A stretch of DNA of 64,000 bases from Flaccisagitta enflata (lineage: Eukaryota; Chaetognatha; Sagittoidea; Aphragmophora), in the NCBI GenBank assembly GCA_965153355.1, contig OZ231127.1, positions 65,906,001 to 65,970,000 on the forward strand, written 5' to 3'. This document shows positions 12,176-24,394 of the stretch, piece after piece. The notes under the pieces were generated by a model that was given only the letters and a program-made list of their open reading frames with translations, did no database searches and had not been told where the DNA came from. Positions within the stretch are counted from its first letter, which is position 1; every line of letters starts with the position of its first letter. Both the position numbers and the translations under genes were made by a program.

Positions 12176-12412
12176 AAAGTTGAAACAACACTGTCCTTAC
12201 ATATAAAAGGAGGCCAGAATTCTCCAATTTACAAAGGATGAAAGCCTTGCAAGCTTTCAATGGTGTTAACTCCGAATTGCTCACAACTATCCTTTACGAT
12301 TATCAAAAGAAATGCTTACCTGAAAAATCCATCAGCTTGACCGCATACCTAATTAGTACAGGTTTGGATAGGCCTATACCATTTAGTATACACAAAATCT
12401 CTTACAAAAGTT
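12176..12412 (+). repeat. Dispersed 235-bp repeat, copy 1
   Basis: GAAAGTTGAAACAACACTGT, AGGAGGCCAGAATTCTCCAA, GATGAAAGCCTTGCAAGCTT and GGCCTATACCAT..AGTATACACAAA. A second copy at 36679-36900 lies in intron 1 of the galactosyltransferase gene. Confidence 0.75.
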
Positions 12413-12487
12413 ACAATCAAAGATTACTAATATACCACAGGAAGAACTGACACTAGCAATATTAATTAATAGTCGCAAAAGCGTTAG

Positions 12488-12832
12488 ATGGTCAGTGCGG
12501 TACCCGTGCCCTAAAGCCTGGTTGTGTGGTTGAAGTTGGAGGGGAGCAGGGCAGGTTCCGAAGGCCGATGACTCTATGCTTGCCACATATGGGGGATTTT
12601 CCTCCTCCTCCTCCTCCTCCTCCGTCCCTCCCTCTGGCAACTTCAGTCCTTAAGGCCCAAATTCTAGTCTCAAGGCCCACAAATCCCAGTCTTGAGGCCC
12701 AAATCCCAGCCTCTATGCCCAAATCCAAACATCGCTTCCTAAATCCTAGCCTGGAGGAGGAGGAGAAAATCCTCCATATGGGTGAAAGCATAGGTCATCG
12801 ACTCCTTTGGGGCCGCTGCCCAAAAAGTCATA
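12488..12832 (+). mobile_element. Family A element, copy 2
   Basis: Long end ATGGTCAGTGCGGTACCCGT; short end AGGTCATCGACTCCTTTGGG then GCCGCTGCCCAAAAAG. TATGGGGGATTTTCCTCCTC on the left pairs with GGAGAAAATCCTCCATATGG on the right. Core: AGGCCCAAATCCCAGYCT-type units (12650-12740). Confidence 0.7.
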
Positions 12833-12836
12833 TGTT

Positions 12837-13875
12837 TGAATGAATGAATCTAAGTGGCAAGAAGGGAAGGCGATGGAAGATGAGACCTCATGGGGCAACT
12901 GAGATGGGGAGGTTGAATGTTTGAATGAATGAATCCAAGTGGCGAGAAGGGAAGGCAATGGGAGATGAGACCTCATGGGGCAAATGAGATGGGGAGGTTG
13001 AATGTTTGAATGAATGAATCAAAAGTGGCAAGAAGGGAAGGCGAAGGGAGATGAGACCTCATGGGGCAACTAAGATGGGGAGGTTGAATGTTTGAATGAA
13101 TGAATAAATGAATCCAAGTGGCAAGAAGGGAGGGCGATGGGAGATAAGACCTCATGGGGCAACTGACATGGGGAGGTTGAATGTTTGAATGAATGAATAA
13201 ATGAATCCAAGTGGCAAGAAGGGAAGGCGATGGGAGATGAGACCTCATGGAGCAACTGAGATGGGGAGGTTGAATGTTTGAATGAAAGAATCCAAGTGGC
13301 AAGAAGGGAAGGCTAAGGGAGATGAGACCTCATGGGGCAACTGAGATGGGGAGGTTGAATGTTTGAATGAATGAATAAATGAATCCAAGTGGCAAGAAGG
13401 GAGGGCGATGGGAGATGAGACCTCATGGAGCAACTGAGATGGGGAGGTTGAATGTTTGAATGAATGAATAAATGAATCCAAGTGGCAAGAAGGGAGGGCG
13501 ATGGGAGATGAGACCTCATGGAGCAACTGAGATGGGGAGGTTGAATGTTTGAATGAAAGAATCCAAGTGGCAAGAAGGGAAGGCGAAGGGAGATGAGACC
13601 TCATGGGGCAAATGAGATGGGGAGGTTGAATGTTTGAATGAATGAATCCAAGTGGCAAGAAGGGAAGACAAAGGGAGATTAGACCTCATGGGACAACAGA
13701 GATGGGGAGGGGGATTGTGGAATATTCAATAGGTCAATTTAAGTGGCAAGATGGGAAGGCGCAGGGAGATGAGACCTCATGGGGCAACAAAGATGGGGAA
13801 GTTGAATGTTTCAATAAATGAATCTAAGTGGAACAAAGGGAAGGCGACGGGAGATTAGACCTCATGGTAGGGAAC
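12837..13875 (+). repeat. 84-98 bp minisatellite, block 2
   Basis: Same unit as block 1 at 11690, split from it by the 235-bp repeat and family A copy 2. Several units are longer through an extra AATAAATG piece. The last copies (13680-13875) are degenerate. Confidence 0.93.
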
Positions 13876-14740
13876 TAAGCAGCGGGAAACCAGGAAGAAA
13901 TGGAGTGAAAAAAAAGATGTCGTAATTTTTTTATCACCTTTGCTATGTTAAATATGAATAAATACGATAGGTATTTGATCAGTTTTCATTCTGAATTACT
14001 TGGAAACGCATTATTGCCTGATCCTGTGAATTTTTTTCGATGAAATTTTAAAGAAATTGAAAGAGAATGGAGGAGGGCTTCGATGATCACCTCCTGAGGT
14101 TAGATTGAGGCCAACTCGCTAAAACACGGCGTACCACCTTGTAGATTAGCTAACGGGGAATTCAAATCTGTTTTCAGAAATTTTTTTCTATGTGGCGAAG
14201 GATGGCGAGAGAGAAGACTGTGAGCCTATGCCGAGCACAATCATGAGAGCCATAAATACCATCATGAAACTGACACGTAGAATAGACGCAAACGAGCTAC
14301 ACGTTGCGTCCTTATGAAAACATCTTTTTAGATGCGTCGTCGTATCACTACAATAGGCTGTGTTGGTTGTTCGGTTGGTTAGTTGGTTGGTAACGCATTC
14401 AATAAAAACATCAAAATCATGCTTTTTTTCAACAATAACATGGTTCTACCCAGTAAAAGTAGCATACATTTAGTGATTCATTCATTAAATCCTTTATTCA
14501 TTCATAAATGACATTCATTCATAAAAAAAATGCATTCCTAAAAAAAATATTCATTCAAAGAGGACGTAACGTTGGCCTGCTTGACCTTGTTTTGTTTTAA
14601 AATGAAATTAGTTTATACATGTCAGGAACTTTCAAATTTTCGACTTATAGTCTGGTGGAGCAAGCTAGGTCCAACTGACGTAGCCAGCGAGGTAGCTGTA
14701 ATTACAATGACAACAGCTTCTTTTTTTTAGGTGCGCAATA
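13876..14740. other. Spacer, mostly unassigned
   Basis: AT-rich DNA. A family B-like scrap lies at 14330-14395 (GATGCGTCGTCGTATC, then GGTTGGTTAGTTGG and TAACGCATTC). ATTCATTC clusters are at 14475-14560. No gene seen. Confidence 0.4.
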
Positions 14741-14744
14741 GCAT

Positions 14745-15350
14745 CTCTATATGAGGCTCGGTCGGTTGGTTGGTCAGTCGGTTGGTGGGTTGGTCACGCG
14801 GAGTGAAAAATTGCAGAAAATGTTTAAAATCTCCTTAAAACTCATATGAAGCATCATTCATGCTACACTACTCGTCATTTCCTTCATTATCATATTCAGC
14901 TATGGTTAGGTTTTATAGAGCCAGTCCGTCGGTCTGTCCGTCAAATCGTTGCTCTAGAGTGAAAAATCGCATAAAATGTTTAAAATATCCATAAAAATCA
15001 TTTAAATCATAATTCATGTTACTCGTCATTTCCTTCATCATCATATTCAGCTACGGTTAGGTTTCAAATTGCCAATTTGTCGATCTGTCGGTCGGTTTGT
15101 TGCTTTAGAGTGAAAAATCGCAGAAAATGTCTAAAATCTCATTAAAAATCATTTCAATCATCATTCGCGCTACTTGTTATTTCCTTCATTATCATATCCT
15201 GCTACGGTTAGGCTTCATAGAGCCAGTCCATCGGTCTTTTGGTCAGTTCGAGTGGAAAATCGCAGAAAATGTTTAATATCTTATGCAAACTCATCTCGTT
15301 CATCATTTATGTTATTTGTAATTTCATTTATTGTCATATTCCTCTAAAGT
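14745..15350 (+). repeat. Minisatellite, about 150 bp unit, four copies
   Basis: AGTGAAAAATCGCAGAAAAT recurs at about 14800, 14956, 15107 and 15250, each followed by TCATTTCCTTCATTATCATA and GGTTAGG..AGCCAGTCCRTC. Each unit contains a GGTCxGTC stretch like the core of family B, from which it may derive. Confidence 0.8.
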
Positions 15351-15639
15351 TAGGTAAATAGAGCTTGGGGTAGGTCGGATAGAGCTAGGGATAGGTCTAA
15401 GAATTGATAACGCCAGGCGCCGTCTTGGCCCGTGTTACCGGCCTTGTTAGTTGGCTGCTACGCTTGGTTGTTCCGTCACATTCTACCTGTCTTTGTATTT
15501 GCGGTCTTAGGTCTCACTGTTTCTCCCTAAATGCTTAAATGACCTAAATGCGGCCCCTGCCCATCAGTCTACGACCGGGGTAGCCTGATATCCAGCCTTG
15601 TTATGTTCGAATTCAGTGAGTGCGGGTCTGCGGGCCTGC

Positions 15640-15907
<268 letters not shown>

Positions 15908-16436
15908 TTTGTACAATTTGAATAAAAAATAAAAATGTGATTGATTATCAACTTATAAACCGATGTGAATTTCCAAGTGAAAGATGACCCATATATCTTG
16001 CCTAAAATTCTACCAACACTCAAATCTTATCATTAACGGAAAACCTAGGTGGTGCCAGCATCACCACCGGTATCGATATTAATTGTCTGGTAGGTTTTTA
16101 GCGTGTATCTGCTCATCTCGACTCATTGCAAAACACGGTATTGCTCCATCTTCCTGGAGAAAAAAAAGTGCCAGAAACTTAGTGGCAGATACCGCTCACT
16201 TACACTACTCCAGGCGATTTGAAATGAGTCCCAAGTGACATTTATGACTGTAATTCGTGGGACCCATGTAAATACGAGCCAATCCATGTGCTGGAGGCCA
16301 TTTTCAAACATTTTAGCTGTTTTCGTATTAGAACCCTACTCATGGGAATGGTGGATCTGCGTGACTGTCGCTACTCTTGGCAGGCAGAACGCCCCTTACT
16401 GTACGAAAGTATGGGAAATTTTCACTTCTCGAAGTG

Positions 16437-16850
16437 GTAACAACAACAACAACAACAACAACAACCTCATGGGGCAACTGAGATGGGGACGTTGAATGTT
16501 TCAATAAGTAAATCTAAATGGCAAGAAGGGATAGGCAATGGGCGATTAGACCCGGAAAGGGCAACAGAGATCGGGAGGTGGATTTTGGAATACTGAAGTA
16601 GCGAAGCCGACAGACAAAACCGGGGGCGTCGAGGCCTGAAGAGGCAACAGGCCCAACAGAGATGGGAAGGAAGATTGTGGAATATTGAATAGGTGACTCT
16701 TAAAACTAGATGACAATGCGGAAAGGGGATGGAAGACTAGAGCTCATGAGGCAACAGAGATGTAGAGGTAGTGTTTGAATGAATAAATCTAAATGGATGG
16801 ATGGGAAGGCGATGGGACAGAGATAGGAAGGTGGATTGCGGGGTATTCTT
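16437..16850 (+). repeat. (AAC)n joined to degenerate copies of the 84-bp minisatellite
   Basis: AACAACAAC (16438-16465) runs straight into CCTCATGGGGCAACTGAGAT, the unit of the 11.7-13.9 kb array. Further copies decay to 16850. Confidence 0.75.
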
Positions 16851-17180
16851 CAAGATATATTTGACGTCCTTTGCTTTCAAGTCTTTTTTAAGTGGCTTTT
16901 AAATAAGGGTTAGGGGTGAGGTTAGGGATGGGTTAAGGGATGGTTTTAAGGTTAGAGTTAGAGCTAGCATTATGGCTAGGGGAGGAGTGTGTTTCATCTA
17001 TTATTGCCGGAATATGCTCGTATTAAAGCTTCGTCCAAGCCAGCAGCGTAGGAGGAGGGACTTCCGGGACTTCCATGGAAGTCCCTGTTGTCGGGATACC
17101 AAAGTTGTCGGGACACCAAGGAACAATGGAAGAAAAAGAAAGGAAGAAGAAAAAAAAAGAAGAAAAAAAAGAAAAAAACT
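16851..17180. other. Short unassigned stretch
   Basis: GTTAGGG-type degenerate repeats (16905-16965), GGACTTCCGGGACTTCCATG (17060) and an A-rich tract. A related GGGACTTCCA motif lies inverted near 18560. No gene seen. Confidence 0.35.
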
Positions 17181-17183
17181 AGT

Positions 17184-17836
17184 CATCTCAAGGATTACAC
17201 ATGGTCAGCGGCACCCGATACCCTGCTTGGAGTGATTAACTGAAGAAGTGGAGTGAGAGTAGGGCAGCGGCCCCAGCGCTGTGATGTCCCGGAGGGGATT
17301 GTGTGAATTTCCAGAGGTCCTGAGAAGGCACATTAAAGGGCTGACTGAAGCACAGTAATGAGGCATTAAGGGCTGATTTGGGGGTCAATGGGTTGAATAG
17401 CATCAAGGATGAGGGAAGATTAGAGACCTGAGAGGGTTATTTTGAGGGCTGAATTATGACACAAGTGATCAGATTCTAGGTTTTATAGGGCTGGTTTCAG
17501 GCCTGAAATGCTTGATTTTTAGCCCGACAAGGCTGATTGAGGGTATAAGTGTTCTAATTTGGAGCTGAGGGGCTGATTTTGGGCCTGAGAGGACTTTTTG
17601 GGGTCTGAGGAGGCTGATTTTGGGCCTGAGAGGGCTGATTATGGGCCCGAGAGGGTTGAGTTTTTGGCCTGAGAGGGCTGATTTTGCCTCAGAGGGCCGA
17701 TTTTGGGCTTGAGAGGGCTGATTTGGGGCCTGAGAGGCCTCCTCGGGGGACGAGGACGACGGACGTACGGCAGGTGGTGGTGGAACGTACGGCACGTCTG
17801 GAATTAACCCTGTGTCCTATTAGACATCGTGGCCCA
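17184..17836 (+). mobile_element. Family A element, copy 3
   Basis: Long end: ACATGGTCAGCGGCACCCGA, TACCCTGCTTGGAGTGATTA, AGTAGGGCAGCGGCCCCAGC. Short end is worn: ACCCTGTGTCCTATTAGACA, then TCGTGGCCCAAAGG. Core minisatellite: TTGGGCCTGAGAGGGCTGAT units at about 17320-17745. Confidence 0.7.
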
Positions 17837-17858
17837 AAGGCTACTGCCGCACCGTGCA

Positions 17859-17990
<132 letters not shown>

Positions 17991-17999
17991 CTGAGACAG

Positions 18000-18990
18000 A
18001 CAGAAAAAATTAAAAATTTGAAAAAAGAGGAAAGAAAGGAAGTAAAAAAGAAGACACACTGAATAATATATTTGCATGCATGGTAGAAATTGACATGTCA
18101 TGAAATACTCACCTAGGTTATGTATTTGCATTCTCAAAATTCTGATTACCTTCACTCATACAGTCATCCACCCTCAAAATCAAAGGTGCAAGAACCAATC
18201 TTCTTTTTCACATATTTCAGTCAATGCTACAATTATCATAAAAGGTCTAAAGAAAAAAAAAAACAATTTATGAAGCAATCAAAATTCAGTGGTTTTCAAG
18301 CTTTAATTGCCTAAAAAGAGGGATGTAGGGGAGCGAATTGGGTAAAAGAAAAAAAATAGATATCAAGCTGTGGACTAGCTAAGAGAGAAAAAAAAATATA
18401 TTCTCCCTTACCAGGTGTGATTAGGCTCAATCCCACTTATCTAAGATCTCAAAGTAAACAAGAGTATCATAGTAATAACTATTTCTTGCTATTTTAAAGT
18501 AAAAACTCTGTCATTTTTCTGTTGGGACACCAAATCTGTCGGACACTAGTTGGAGGGTGGAAGTCCCAAAAAATCCAGGTCTCCTACGCCGCTGGTCCAA
18601 GCGGGATATTGGAAAAAAACAAAAAACGTCAAAATTTGCTTAAACTTTTCCGATTGCGGAATATCGAAAAAGTGGCGATTCTTGATAAAACGATTCTAAG
18701 TTTTGGATTTAATATAATATAAAATTTAAGCTATCAAAGGAAGCAAGCTTTTTACGACTTGCTCTTCGAGATGATAGCTGTTCCGTCAAATTACAATTTA
18801 CGTGGAAAATGTTGGAAGAAGGTTTCAAATACTAATAAATGCGGTATAACGAAAAATGACAATTTCAAATGACTTTAAAAAGTAGTTTTAGATACTGTTT
18901 CTTGAGTTCACAATTGTCCACTGGTTGATTGAATGCCGTATATACAAATAGTCTCCATGGAGGGTTATTGTTACTGTTGTCATTTTTTCT
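18000..18990. other. Unassigned AT-rich DNA
   Basis: No gene or repeat family identified apart from poly-A runs and the GGGACACCAAATCTGTCGGA stretch (18522) related to 17095-17120. Confidence 0.35.
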
Positions 18991-18993
18991 GTC

Positions 18994-18994
<1 letters not shown>

Positions 18995-19048
<54 letters not shown>
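18995..19048 (+). repeat. (GTT)n microsatellite
   Basis: About 18 units of TTG. Confidence 0.97.
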
Positions 19049-19049
<1 letters not shown>

Positions 19050-19214
19050 CAATTTTCAAAGTGGAGGCATGGTATGTTCAGAAGTCCAGGTTGATGCCTT
19101 GGAAAAAATGGCCATTAGCAGCCCTACTCCCACGACATGCTATGGCTGCAGTCTTTGTAGATCTTGAGCTTTACTTTGTCTAATTATCGTGATCAACGTT
19201 GTGGCCGATGCCAC

Positions 19215-19302
19215 TGGTCTTTACTTTATCTTTACTTTATCTTTACTTTATCTTTACTTTACTTTGCTTTATCTTTACTTTATCTTTACTTTATCTTTAC
19301 AA
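19215..19302 (+). repeat. TTTACTTTATC tandem repeat
   Basis: About eight 11-bp units with slight variants. Confidence 0.9.
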
Positions 19303-19879
19303 ATGAACCGGTCTCTCTCTTTTGTATGCGATTTTCATCTCTTTACAGAGTTTCACAATCCATACCGACAACGGCCTGAAAGGAACAGGCCGCTGAGTTT
19401 GGAGTGCCAGTTGTCTTCAGTGAATGCCTGGACTGTAATGCCCGCCTGGTAGCTTGTTGACTAGTTGGTGGCTTATTGATTGTGCAGCACTTTGGGCCGT
19501 GGAATTTGGAGGTTGCTAATCGGTCTCCCCAAGACAAATTTTGTCCATGTTTAGTCTCCAAGAAAATGTCATAAAGATTTGTGAACCCATAAACAAATTT
19601 TTCTTGCTTGAAAGACATATGGCCATCATTCCGTGAAAATCGGGCACGTCTTGATGTCTCTCATTGATTAATATTTTTGAGATTGGTTGTAGACGAGTGA
19701 AAAAAAAGAAGGGTAGGCGAGATATGGTTAGGTGAAACCAATACCTGCCGAGAGGATGACAAAGCACAGTTAGGTTAAACTGACACTATGCCACCAGTGC
19801 CAATTGATGACAGCTGCCAACACTTGGCACGGTATGCAAAATCTGACGTTGTTACAATTTTTCATTTCTTTTTATTTTT

Positions 19880-20330
19880 TCAGGCAGATTGATTTTTTTT
19901 GAATTTGTCATACAGAGCTTTGAATTGATTAACGGAGGTTGATTGGCGAATTGTGAGAGGAAGGGCATTCCAGATAGGGGGGATGCGTACGGAGAAAAAA
20001 TGTTTCCTTAGATCGAGACGTGCAGGTTTCGTTTCAAGTGAAAGTGGGTCTGATGATAAGCGAGTTTGAGGTCCTACCTCTCGAGATAAAAGAGTGAGCC
20101 AGGTAGATTTATCGACTTTAGTAAAACCAACAGCATTTTGAATGTTTCTCAATGCAGTCACCTCTGCCCGCCGGTCTCTAAAGATGTTGGGCTCAATTTT
20201 CAATAATTTTTCCCTCGTGAAGTACCTGTATAGGCTGGTAATTTGGCATCGAAACGTTTTTGAACTTTTCAAGAGTGTCAATATCCTACGGTATAAGGGC
20301 ACTAAGCTTGAAATGGGCACCTAGGTGCGG
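19880..20330 (-). pseudogene. LINE C-terminal region
   Basis: Reads DIDTLEK, LTLLSREVG and ARLDLRKHFFSVRIPPIWNALP, the conserved end of CR1-like ORF2 proteins, then a stop near 19880. It is out of frame with the reverse transcriptase segment. An AT-rich 3' tail follows to about 19690. Confidence 0.75.
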
Positions 20331-21773
20331 ACGCATGCAAAGTTTTGTACAACTGGACCATGGTTGTTTTTTCACGACATTTAAAAGATCTTAACAGACG
20401 GCCTAAGACCTGGTTTGCTTTTTGCGCGTTTTTTGAGACTTGAAGGCTAGGTTTTGCAGACTGGTCGACAAAAACTCCAAGGTCTTTCTGATTGGAGGTA
20501 ACATTGAGTGTAACTCCCTCCATGTTGTAAACAAATTGGGGATTGTTGTTTCAAAGGTGTAGAATTTTACACTTGCCAACATTGAAGGACATTTGCCACT
20601 TTTTTGCCCAGGCCATGAGGTTGTTGATTACATCTTGTAGAGCGAGATTGTCAGCTACTGTTGAGATTCTCTTAATCACCTTTGTGTCATCAGCAAATTT
20701 CAAGAGCAGAGCAATGATATCCTCAATGCAGCCGTCAATATCGTTGATGTATATGATGAATAATATTGGCCCAAGTACAGAGCCCTGAGGGATGCTGCAT
20801 GGAACAGCACACCATTCAGACTGCTTACCATTTAGGACAACCCTGTGCTTGCGGTTGGATAACCACGCTTTTATCCAAGCGAGAATCTCACCCTTGATAT
20901 TCAGGGCTTCTAATTTTGAAAGGAGTCGTTTGTGTTGAACTTTATCAAACGCTTTTGCAAAGTCAAGGTACAGAATATCAACACAATCGCCACTATCAAG
21001 AATTGCTGTAACTTCTTCCAGGCAATGTAAGAGGTTGGTAAGACAAGATTTCTTGGCCATGAAGCTGTGTTGTGAACTATTGAGCAGCTCATTCTCCATT
21101 ACGTGCTTCGTAATTGCTGCCTTAAGTAACTTTTCAAGCAGTTTGCTGACAATACTGGTAAGGGAAATTGGTCGATAGTTGGAAACAAGCTTCACGGAGC
21201 CCGATTTGTGAATTGGGGTGATGTTGGCCACTTTCCAGTCATCAGGGACTGTTGACTTCCGAAGAGAAAGTTTAAAAATCTGAGTCAGCGGGTGTACTAG
21301 TTCTTCACTGCAATGCCATCAGGTCCAGGAGAGCAATGCCGTTTTAGCCTCAGCATTTCTTGTTTAACAAGAAGTGGGGAAATCTGAAGTGTTTCAAGCG
21401 AAGGCCCTGGAAAGCTATCAGCTTGCACAGACGTAAATGCACTTTCATTCTCAAACACTGAGGAATAGTAATCATTTAATAGAGTAGCCATTTCAGAGTC
21501 ATCTGATATCAATCTACCTTGGCTATCTTCTAATGGACCAATGCCTGTTTTGTTTGAACGTTTGCTACCAACATAGGCATAAAAGGCTTTAGGATTCTCT
21601 TTGGCGTTTTTAGCCAATGATTCCTCATATTTAAGCTTAGCTTTCCTAATTTTCTTTTTCAAGGCTTTTTCGGCGGATTTGAACTCAGAAAGATAAGCAA
21701 CTGATGGGGTAGCCTTGTATGTTTTCCAGAGGCGCTGCTTCTGCCTGATTGAAGAGAGCAAACTTTTGTCCAT
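20330..21773 (-). pseudogene. LINE reverse transcriptase domain
   Basis: Blocks: CSPGPDGIAVKN (21310-21345), TPIHKSGSVKLVSNYRPISL, QHSFMAKKSCLTNLL, DFAKAFDKVQHKRLL, SIPQGSVLGPILF and KFADDTKVIKRI (catalytic FADD). Frameshifts lie at about 21290 and at the junction with the endonuclease; a TGA at 20551 breaks KILHL*NNNPQF. After it come the thumb segments NQKDLGVFVD and VQLYKTL, then RPHL in a further frame. Confidence 0.9.
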
Positions 21774-21779
21774 CCAGGC

Positions 21780-22632
21780 TGGCCTCTTTTTTTTTATTTG
21801 CCTTCATCAAGGGGACACATTGACTTACAGTAGAATTGTAAATGGACTTGAAGTTTAACCAAGCAGTGTTAATATCGTTCGTGTCTAGTGCTTCAGTCCA
21901 ATTACATTCTTTAAAGAGGCGGCGCATCTGAAGTGTGTCTGCCCTTGAAAAGTTATATTTAGGTTGGCTGTAATGCTTTTTGACCCAAGCCTTGTTTGTT
22001 GTGAAAGTAATTATACAGTGATCGCTATTTCCGAGCTGGCCAACATTTGTAAATTCCGTAATCCTCCCTGATTCTGCAAAAATTAAGTCTAGAACATTTC
22101 AATTGCGGTGTGTAGCAAAGTCAACATGTTGGTTCCAGAATTTGTCAGAGACTAATTCACCGAAGCTATGTACATCGTTGGGACCGGAGAAGCTCTCCCA
22201 ATTTATGTTTGGGTAATTGAAATCACCCACAACGAGTGAGGAGTTTTTGGCTAGTTTTAAGACATCAAGAAGACAATCATTATTCACAGAACTAGAGTTT
22301 GGTGACCTGTAAATAACAAACAAGGACAGTGTGTCACCGCCAGGAGGGCTAATCTCGATACTAGGATATTGATTGAAACTGCATTGTGCTGTTGATTCTA
22401 CGGCTCTTAAGGACTCCTTTGCGTAAATAAGAATTCCCCCACCCCTCCCATTTTGGGTGTCATTTCGGTCATGTCGGGAGATAATGGCATAGTCAGGAAG
22501 AGTAAGGAAATGGTTAGAAACTGAGTCATTTGTCCATGTTTCAGTTATGGCAATTATGTCAGGTTGGGTGAGAGAGGCGTAAATCTTTAGTTCATTTATT
22601 TTGTTGACTACACTCCTGGCATTGGTGTACAT
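21780..22632 (-). pseudogene. LINE endonuclease domain
   Basis: Exonuclease-endonuclease-phosphatase fold. Blocks in order: YTNARSVVNKINEL, PDIIAITETW, NGRGGGILIYAKE, FVIYRSPNSS and VVGDFNYPNINW. A TGA at 22099 interrupts the stretch HRN*NVLDLIFAESG, where family members read straight through. Past it, GNSDHC (the catalytic SDH) follows in frame. A run of A residues near 21785 causes the frameshift into the reverse transcriptase reading frame. Confidence 0.85.
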
Positions 22633-22719
22633 GATTTTTAGGCCTGAGCCACTGTTGCCTTGCCGAGATGTGGCCTCACCTCGACCTCGGACTACCCACT
22701 TGAAATTCTCCCCGTATTT

Positions 22720-22960
22720 TTAAGTCGGCATTTTTTGCAACGGCCACGGCAGCCAGATCATCCCCACGCTTTTTCTCAGGCACCGTGCTGCCATGTCACT
22801 ATCCTGTTTCACAACCACATTCTTCCACTGGGGATGATCCTTCAGAACCTTTCCCTTACTCAGAATGAGCTCTTTGTCCACGGTGTTGGGCATTCTAATG
22901 AGAATTGGTCTAGGCTTCTCCCCTGGTTTACCGCTGCGACGTTGCAACTGGATTTGTTCA
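22720..22960 (-). pseudogene. LINE ORF1 C-terminal part
   Basis: Open reading on the minus strand with KPRPILIRMPNTVDKELIL and HPQWKNVVVKQDSD, the usual RNA-binding tail of CR1-type ORF1 (a partner phrase binding, delete-one-residue style motif before the endonuclease). A shifted frame continues with KYGENFKWVVRGRG towards the endonuclease, showing a frameshift near 22725. The N-terminal part is not recognisable upstream of about 22980. Confidence 0.6.
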
Positions 22961-23525
22961 TTTACACCAAAAAGGTGAGTATAAGTAGGGATGCAAATTA
23001 TGCAGGGATTCTTGAACCGTTTTGCACAGGCTGTCTAAGTGAACTAATCTAGAGGTTTAAACCCAGAAACCCCATGAAAATAGTCGGGAACCTACCTAGC
23101 GAGACCCTTGCCCCTGTCCTTGGATTTAGCTTTTTCGCCAAGGAGGAAGAGGAAAAACCCATGTTAAACCAATGGGAGGCGGATCGACCATTTGCTTTAA
23201 TGTCATTTTGTTGTTTACCAACTATTTTCTTAGTACAATGTGTCAATAACATTGTCAAGAAACCTATTTAGCTTCCTCATCTGCTGAAACCTTTTTTGTT
23301 GAGGACATGCAACTCTATATAAGGGGCTCTGTTTGTCCATCTGTTGGTCCACATCTTGGCTGGTCACGCTTTCAGGTGAAAATGCAAAAAACATGCAGTT
23401 ATTATTGAGTGCAGTGTGTGTGAGTGTATGGGTGTCATTTTGTATGTAGGTGTGTGTGGAAGGGGATAAGGTTGTTGTCCCCAGGGTTGTTGTTATTGTT
23501 GCTGTTAAGGTTGTTGTCCCCAGGG

Positions 23526-23556
<31 letters not shown>

Positions 23557-23566
23557 ATTGTTGTTG
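23526..23566 (+). repeat. (GTT)n microsatellite
   Basis: About 13 units. Preceded by a GTTGTCCCCAGGGTTGTTGT duplicate (23470-23530). Confidence 0.95.
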
Positions 23567-23706
23567 CCACACAATTCTAATGAAATTTACCTTCTAGCCG
23601 GATATCTGCCATGCCGGATCATAACGATGCATGGACATTTTGCAATTCTAAAGACTGGTCACATGTATCATAGCTAGATTTGTAGCTATCAGAATACAGT
23701 GTGATT

Positions 23707-23760
23707 AGTAGAAGAAGAAGAAGAAGAAGAAGAAGAAGAAGAAGAAGAAGAAGAAGAGAG
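23707..23760 (+). repeat. (GAA)n microsatellite
   Basis: About 17 AGA units. Confidence 0.96.
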
Positions 23761-23763
23761 AAA

Positions 23764-23946
23764 AAACAAGGCGATACACGGCAATCCAGTCGCAGACGGT
23801 TGGGCAGGAGCAGTAATACGAAAATCGCTCGGAATTAAAAAATGAGACGGATTTACCGACCTACCAACCTACCAACCTACCAACCGACCGACCAACCAAC
23901 CGACCAACACGGCAAGGTGTAGAGTCGCGTGTCCGCGACTAAAAAG
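23764..23946 (+). mobile_element. Family B element with GTCC-type hairpin
   Basis: Distal end AACAAGGCGATACACGGCAA with GTCGCAGAC at 23789; hairpin end GTCGCGTGTCCGCGAC at 23924-23939 followed by TAAAAA. Core has an ACCGACCTACCAACC-type repeat. About 183 bp. Confidence 0.75.
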
Positions 23947-24140
23947 AGAGAAGAAAGTAAGGAAGGTAGGAGGGAAGAATGAAAGAAGGATGGTAGGAAG
24001 GATGTAAGGAGGGATAGAGGGAAGGATGGAAGTATGAATGGATGGAAGGAAGGAAGGATGAAAGAATAGAAGGAAGTAAGAATGGGAGGAAGGATGGAAG
24101 GAAGGATGGAAGGAAGGAAGGAGAGAAGGAAGGAAAAAAA
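23945..24140 (+). repeat. Imperfect (GGAA)n tract
   Basis: GGAAGGATGGAAG-type purine repeat adjoining the hairpin end of the family B copy. Confidence 0.9.
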
Positions 24141-24394
24141 TGTAGAAAGAACGCTCTTGTATGTCAAATTACTCACATTTATACATGGTCTTTTGATTAG
24201 ATTGACTGATCCTTAAATGTTAACCTTTACATAGCTAAAAAAAAATTAATGTTAAGAAAATTTTACACTTTAGTTTAGCACAAAAACTTGATGCTGCTTT
24301 CATGTTTGGACACATGAAACATGTATTTGCTTGAATTGACCTATCTTGCATTGAATTTATGATTATATGAACTAATGCACCAATGCCCTAAGAG

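Larger units (their letters stand above)
19870..22960 (-). mobile_element. CR1-like LINE relic
   Basis: A non-LTR retrotransposon copy in order on the minus strand: ORF1 tail, apurinic-type endonuclease, reverse transcriptase and C-terminal region. It holds at least two in-frame TGA codons and at least three frameshifts, so it is dead. The FADD catalytic box and the endonuclease blocks are typical of the CR1/L2 side of LINEs; the clade is an inference. The element still spans about 3.1 kb and so is not a short 5'-truncated copy. Confidence 0.85.

Noticed and set aside
11622-12284. 220-codon minus-strand frame with repeated LLATWIHSFKHST
   Set aside because: It follows from an 84-bp (28-codon) minisatellite; several shifted frames are just as open.
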